From Strix aluco (taxonomy: Eukaryota; Chordata; Aves; Strigiformes; Strigidae), in assembly GCF_031877795.1 (NCBI RefSeq), contig NC_133933.1:19863529-19927528 (forward strand): DNA of 64,000 nucleotides. Reading direction: 5' to 3'. Under the pieces are notes generated by a model, which was given only the letters and a program-made list of their open reading frames with translations, was not told the origin of the DNA and did no database searches. Shown here piece after piece: positions 62,001 through 64,000 of this stretch (position 1 is its first letter; each line of letters starts with the position of its first letter). The position numbers and the translations under genes are program-made.

Positions 62001-64000
62001 GATTTTACAGAATAATGAAAGGCATTCTGAGGTGTTGTGCACCATGTTGTATCTGAGGAATAAATTGTAAAGACCAAAGTATATTTCTTTAAAGGAATGA
62101 TTTGATAGAATGTAGCAAGCATACCTTTAACTATGTTGTCATATATAGAATTGACTAGCAAAGTCAGGGTGCATAATACTTTGATGCCTTTATTTAGTTC
62201 TACACTGACCAGGCATCATATTTTAATCCTTTACAAAATAATTTAGGTTTTTCCCACAAAGATTTGCACTTTCTCGAATGAAACTTTCTCCTTCTGAACT
62301 GTGGTGATGGTATCTGAGAGTATCACAAGCACTTTACCAGCCTGGATTATATTGTCATATAAGCAGAACTCAATCTTTCAGCTTAGGTTCTCTTCTGCCA
62401 AACTAAAAAGTAGTTGCATGTGGTGGGTTCCTGCTAACATCTAGCCATTCTCTCGGGTCTTGGTCTAATCGGTAGAACCAGTGAGAGATTTAATGCACAA
62501 AATACCCGTAGTAACTAATGAACCAAGTAGGAAAAAGCACATGATTTTGATACGACATTGCTTTCTCAGCGACGCTAGCCAATTCATACCACTTCTCCAG
62601 TTTGGTTTATCCTTCTGTAAAGTTAAACTAATGACACTCCGTACAGGATTTTGGTAGGATTTTCTTCCTGACCATCAAGTACCTGAAGGATCAGAATTTC
62701 TATTAGGGATCTAGTAGGGGAAATCAAGACTTGAAGCTCCCTTTACTGTAGTGCAACCTCTTTAGTCTACCGAACTGATACTTATCAGCTGGCTTTGAAG
62801 TTGCCACCATTCCTACTGCCTATCTATCCATAGCTGAGTGTTCAGAATAATGTGCTTTTCTTGTTGTGCACAACTGGTCTGCCATTACATGCTTTCTATT
62901 AGTCTGACTAGATATTGGAAATGATGTAGCTTGTCAACTGCCAACCACTTTTCCCTTGACAATTCAGCTCTTCTCTTGGTCATAACAGTTCTCATCCTTT
63001 GCAACATTACAACACCTGTACAAAAGTCGTCCTTATGACTATAAAAGGATCTATAATTTAATGTCTGAGGATAGTGGAGAACTCTGGCTCCCAGTCAGTG
63101 ATCACATAATTTTTGAAAAGTTTCATTGTCTTTCATTTTCACTGAGAAATTTGGGGGTGAAAGTGGGAGGTAGCCTCAGTCATGCCTTGTTTGAGCTTGT
63201 AAAGAAGTAAGAGACAGAGGTATGCTGGCAGCGTTGTGTAAGAATAGAATTGTATGATAGGATTTTGGATTCCTTTAATTCTATGGAGTTGTTTATGAAC
63301 CTAGAACTGTTTAACTAGGTCCTAATAAGCAGCAAATTTGGCATCTTAGAGATAGCTGAAGAAAAACAGGTTCTGTTTTCATTTTCCTTTGGAATCAATT
63401 TGAAGTCCCATTGACTCAAGTTTAAAATTAGGGCAAACCTAATAACCTGCTGATTTTGAACTTATTATTCAAGTGGGAATACGAAAACAGAGAAGATCTA
63501 GGGCAAATTAAATAACCTGCTGATTCTGACTGTAGTATTCATCTGGGAATATCTATAGAGAAAATAATTTTAATAAATTTGGATATTTATTACCATCATC
63601 ATCATCATTATAATTATTCATTAATTTAATACATGCTTATGAACCATGCTGTAAGAGTAAAGTTATATGACTAATTTTGTTTCACATTTAAGGGACTCTG
63701 TAATTTGTGGAAAAATCTGTTTTACGAAAAAAGCAGGCAGTGTATTCAGTAGAATCACTTCTGTGGTTGCTGCCACTACAAACTGTGAAACAGTATATTT
63801 TGCCTATGTAAGTGTTAGTACCAACAATGCTATGTAGGTGTGCAAGTTGCAGATTGCTTTTAGCCTGTGGCACAATGCACAAGGTCTTGAAGTGAAAAGG
63901 TTTGACTTTTTGGTGATTTTGCCTAGACAAAGGACTTTGTGTTGCTTAAAGGCAGAGAAACTAGACTGATTCTTTCCACAGTGATGTCTTTTTGTAATGA
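56006..64000 (+). other. NRXN1: NRXN1 intron 2 (5' part; continues beyond the window)
   Basis: The intron begins GTAAGG. The first 0.5 kb is GC-rich and remains open in the neurexin frame up to TGA at 56545-56547, then an AATAAA lies at 56572-56577. The rest is AT-rich with poly-T runs (about 56930-56942 and 58700-58710), a short AT repeat (about 59861-59880), an old 70 bp duplication (63430-63569) and an ATC microsatellite (about 63594-63608). No further exon, RNA gene or recognisable transposon was found. Introns at this place in mammalian NRXN1 are very long, so absence of the next exon is expected. Confidence 0.8.
63430..63569. repeat. Diverged tandem duplication, unit about 70 bp
   Basis: Two adjacent units each begin AGGGCAAA, continue through AATAACCTGCTGATT and end near GGGAATA; they start at 63430 and 63500. 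Several substitutions separate them, so the duplication is not recent. Confidence 0.75.

Noticed and set aside
1..64000. tRNA, rRNA, CRISPR array or bacterial-type system
   Set aside because: No cloverleaf-type internal boxes, no regularly spaced direct repeats and no operon-like gene packing were seen on either strand.

Overview
This window is vertebrate nuclear DNA, almost certainly from a bird. The evidence is two CR1 non-LTR retrotransposon tails of the avian type, a retroviral solo LTR of a type I remember from bird genomes, low overall repeat content, AT-rich intergenic DNA broken by sharp CpG islands, and a vertebrate multi-exon gene. I see no bacterial-style operons, CRISPR arrays, tRNA or rRNA genes. 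The species cannot be fixed from the sequence alone.

The one gene I can support is the 5' end of neurexin-1 alpha (NRXN1) on the + strand. A GC-rich non-coding first exon ends at a strong splice donor after 50642. A 3.9 kb intron follows. The second exon (54503-56005) carries about 0.76 kb of 5' leader and then the start codon at 55267. It encodes 246 residues: signal peptide, first LNS (laminin G-like) domain and first EGF-like domain. The donor at 56006 opens a long intron that runs off the window; the remaining exons lie beyond it.

Layout: 1-49.9 kb is an AT-rich upstream desert with no supportable coding gene. It holds two CR1 fragments (8.7-9.3 kb and 14.5-15.7 kb), a probable much older CR1-like fragment (39.2-39.8 kb), a solo LTR (44.8-45.4 kb), a 67 bp tandem duplication (33.7 kb) and assorted microsatellites. 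From 49.9 to 50.9 kb lies the NRXN1 promoter CpG island with a CCG repeat. From 50.9 to 51.9 kb is AT-richer intron DNA. A very long polypyrimidine tract and a second CpG island follow at 51.9-53.2 kb. The third CpG-rich block coincides with exon 2. From 56.0 to 64 kb is intron 2.

The most interesting observations concern how NRXN1 may be controlled: a cluster of upstream ORFs in the exon 2 leader (one with a strong start context, one an immediate start-stop), a possible 116-nt intron inside the leader, an unused CpG island in intron 1, and a read-through frame past the exon 2 donor that ends just before an AATAAA signal and could give a short secreted isoform. I found no convincing evidence of a wholly new biological system. 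Most ORFs elsewhere in the window look like chance or low-complexity frames.
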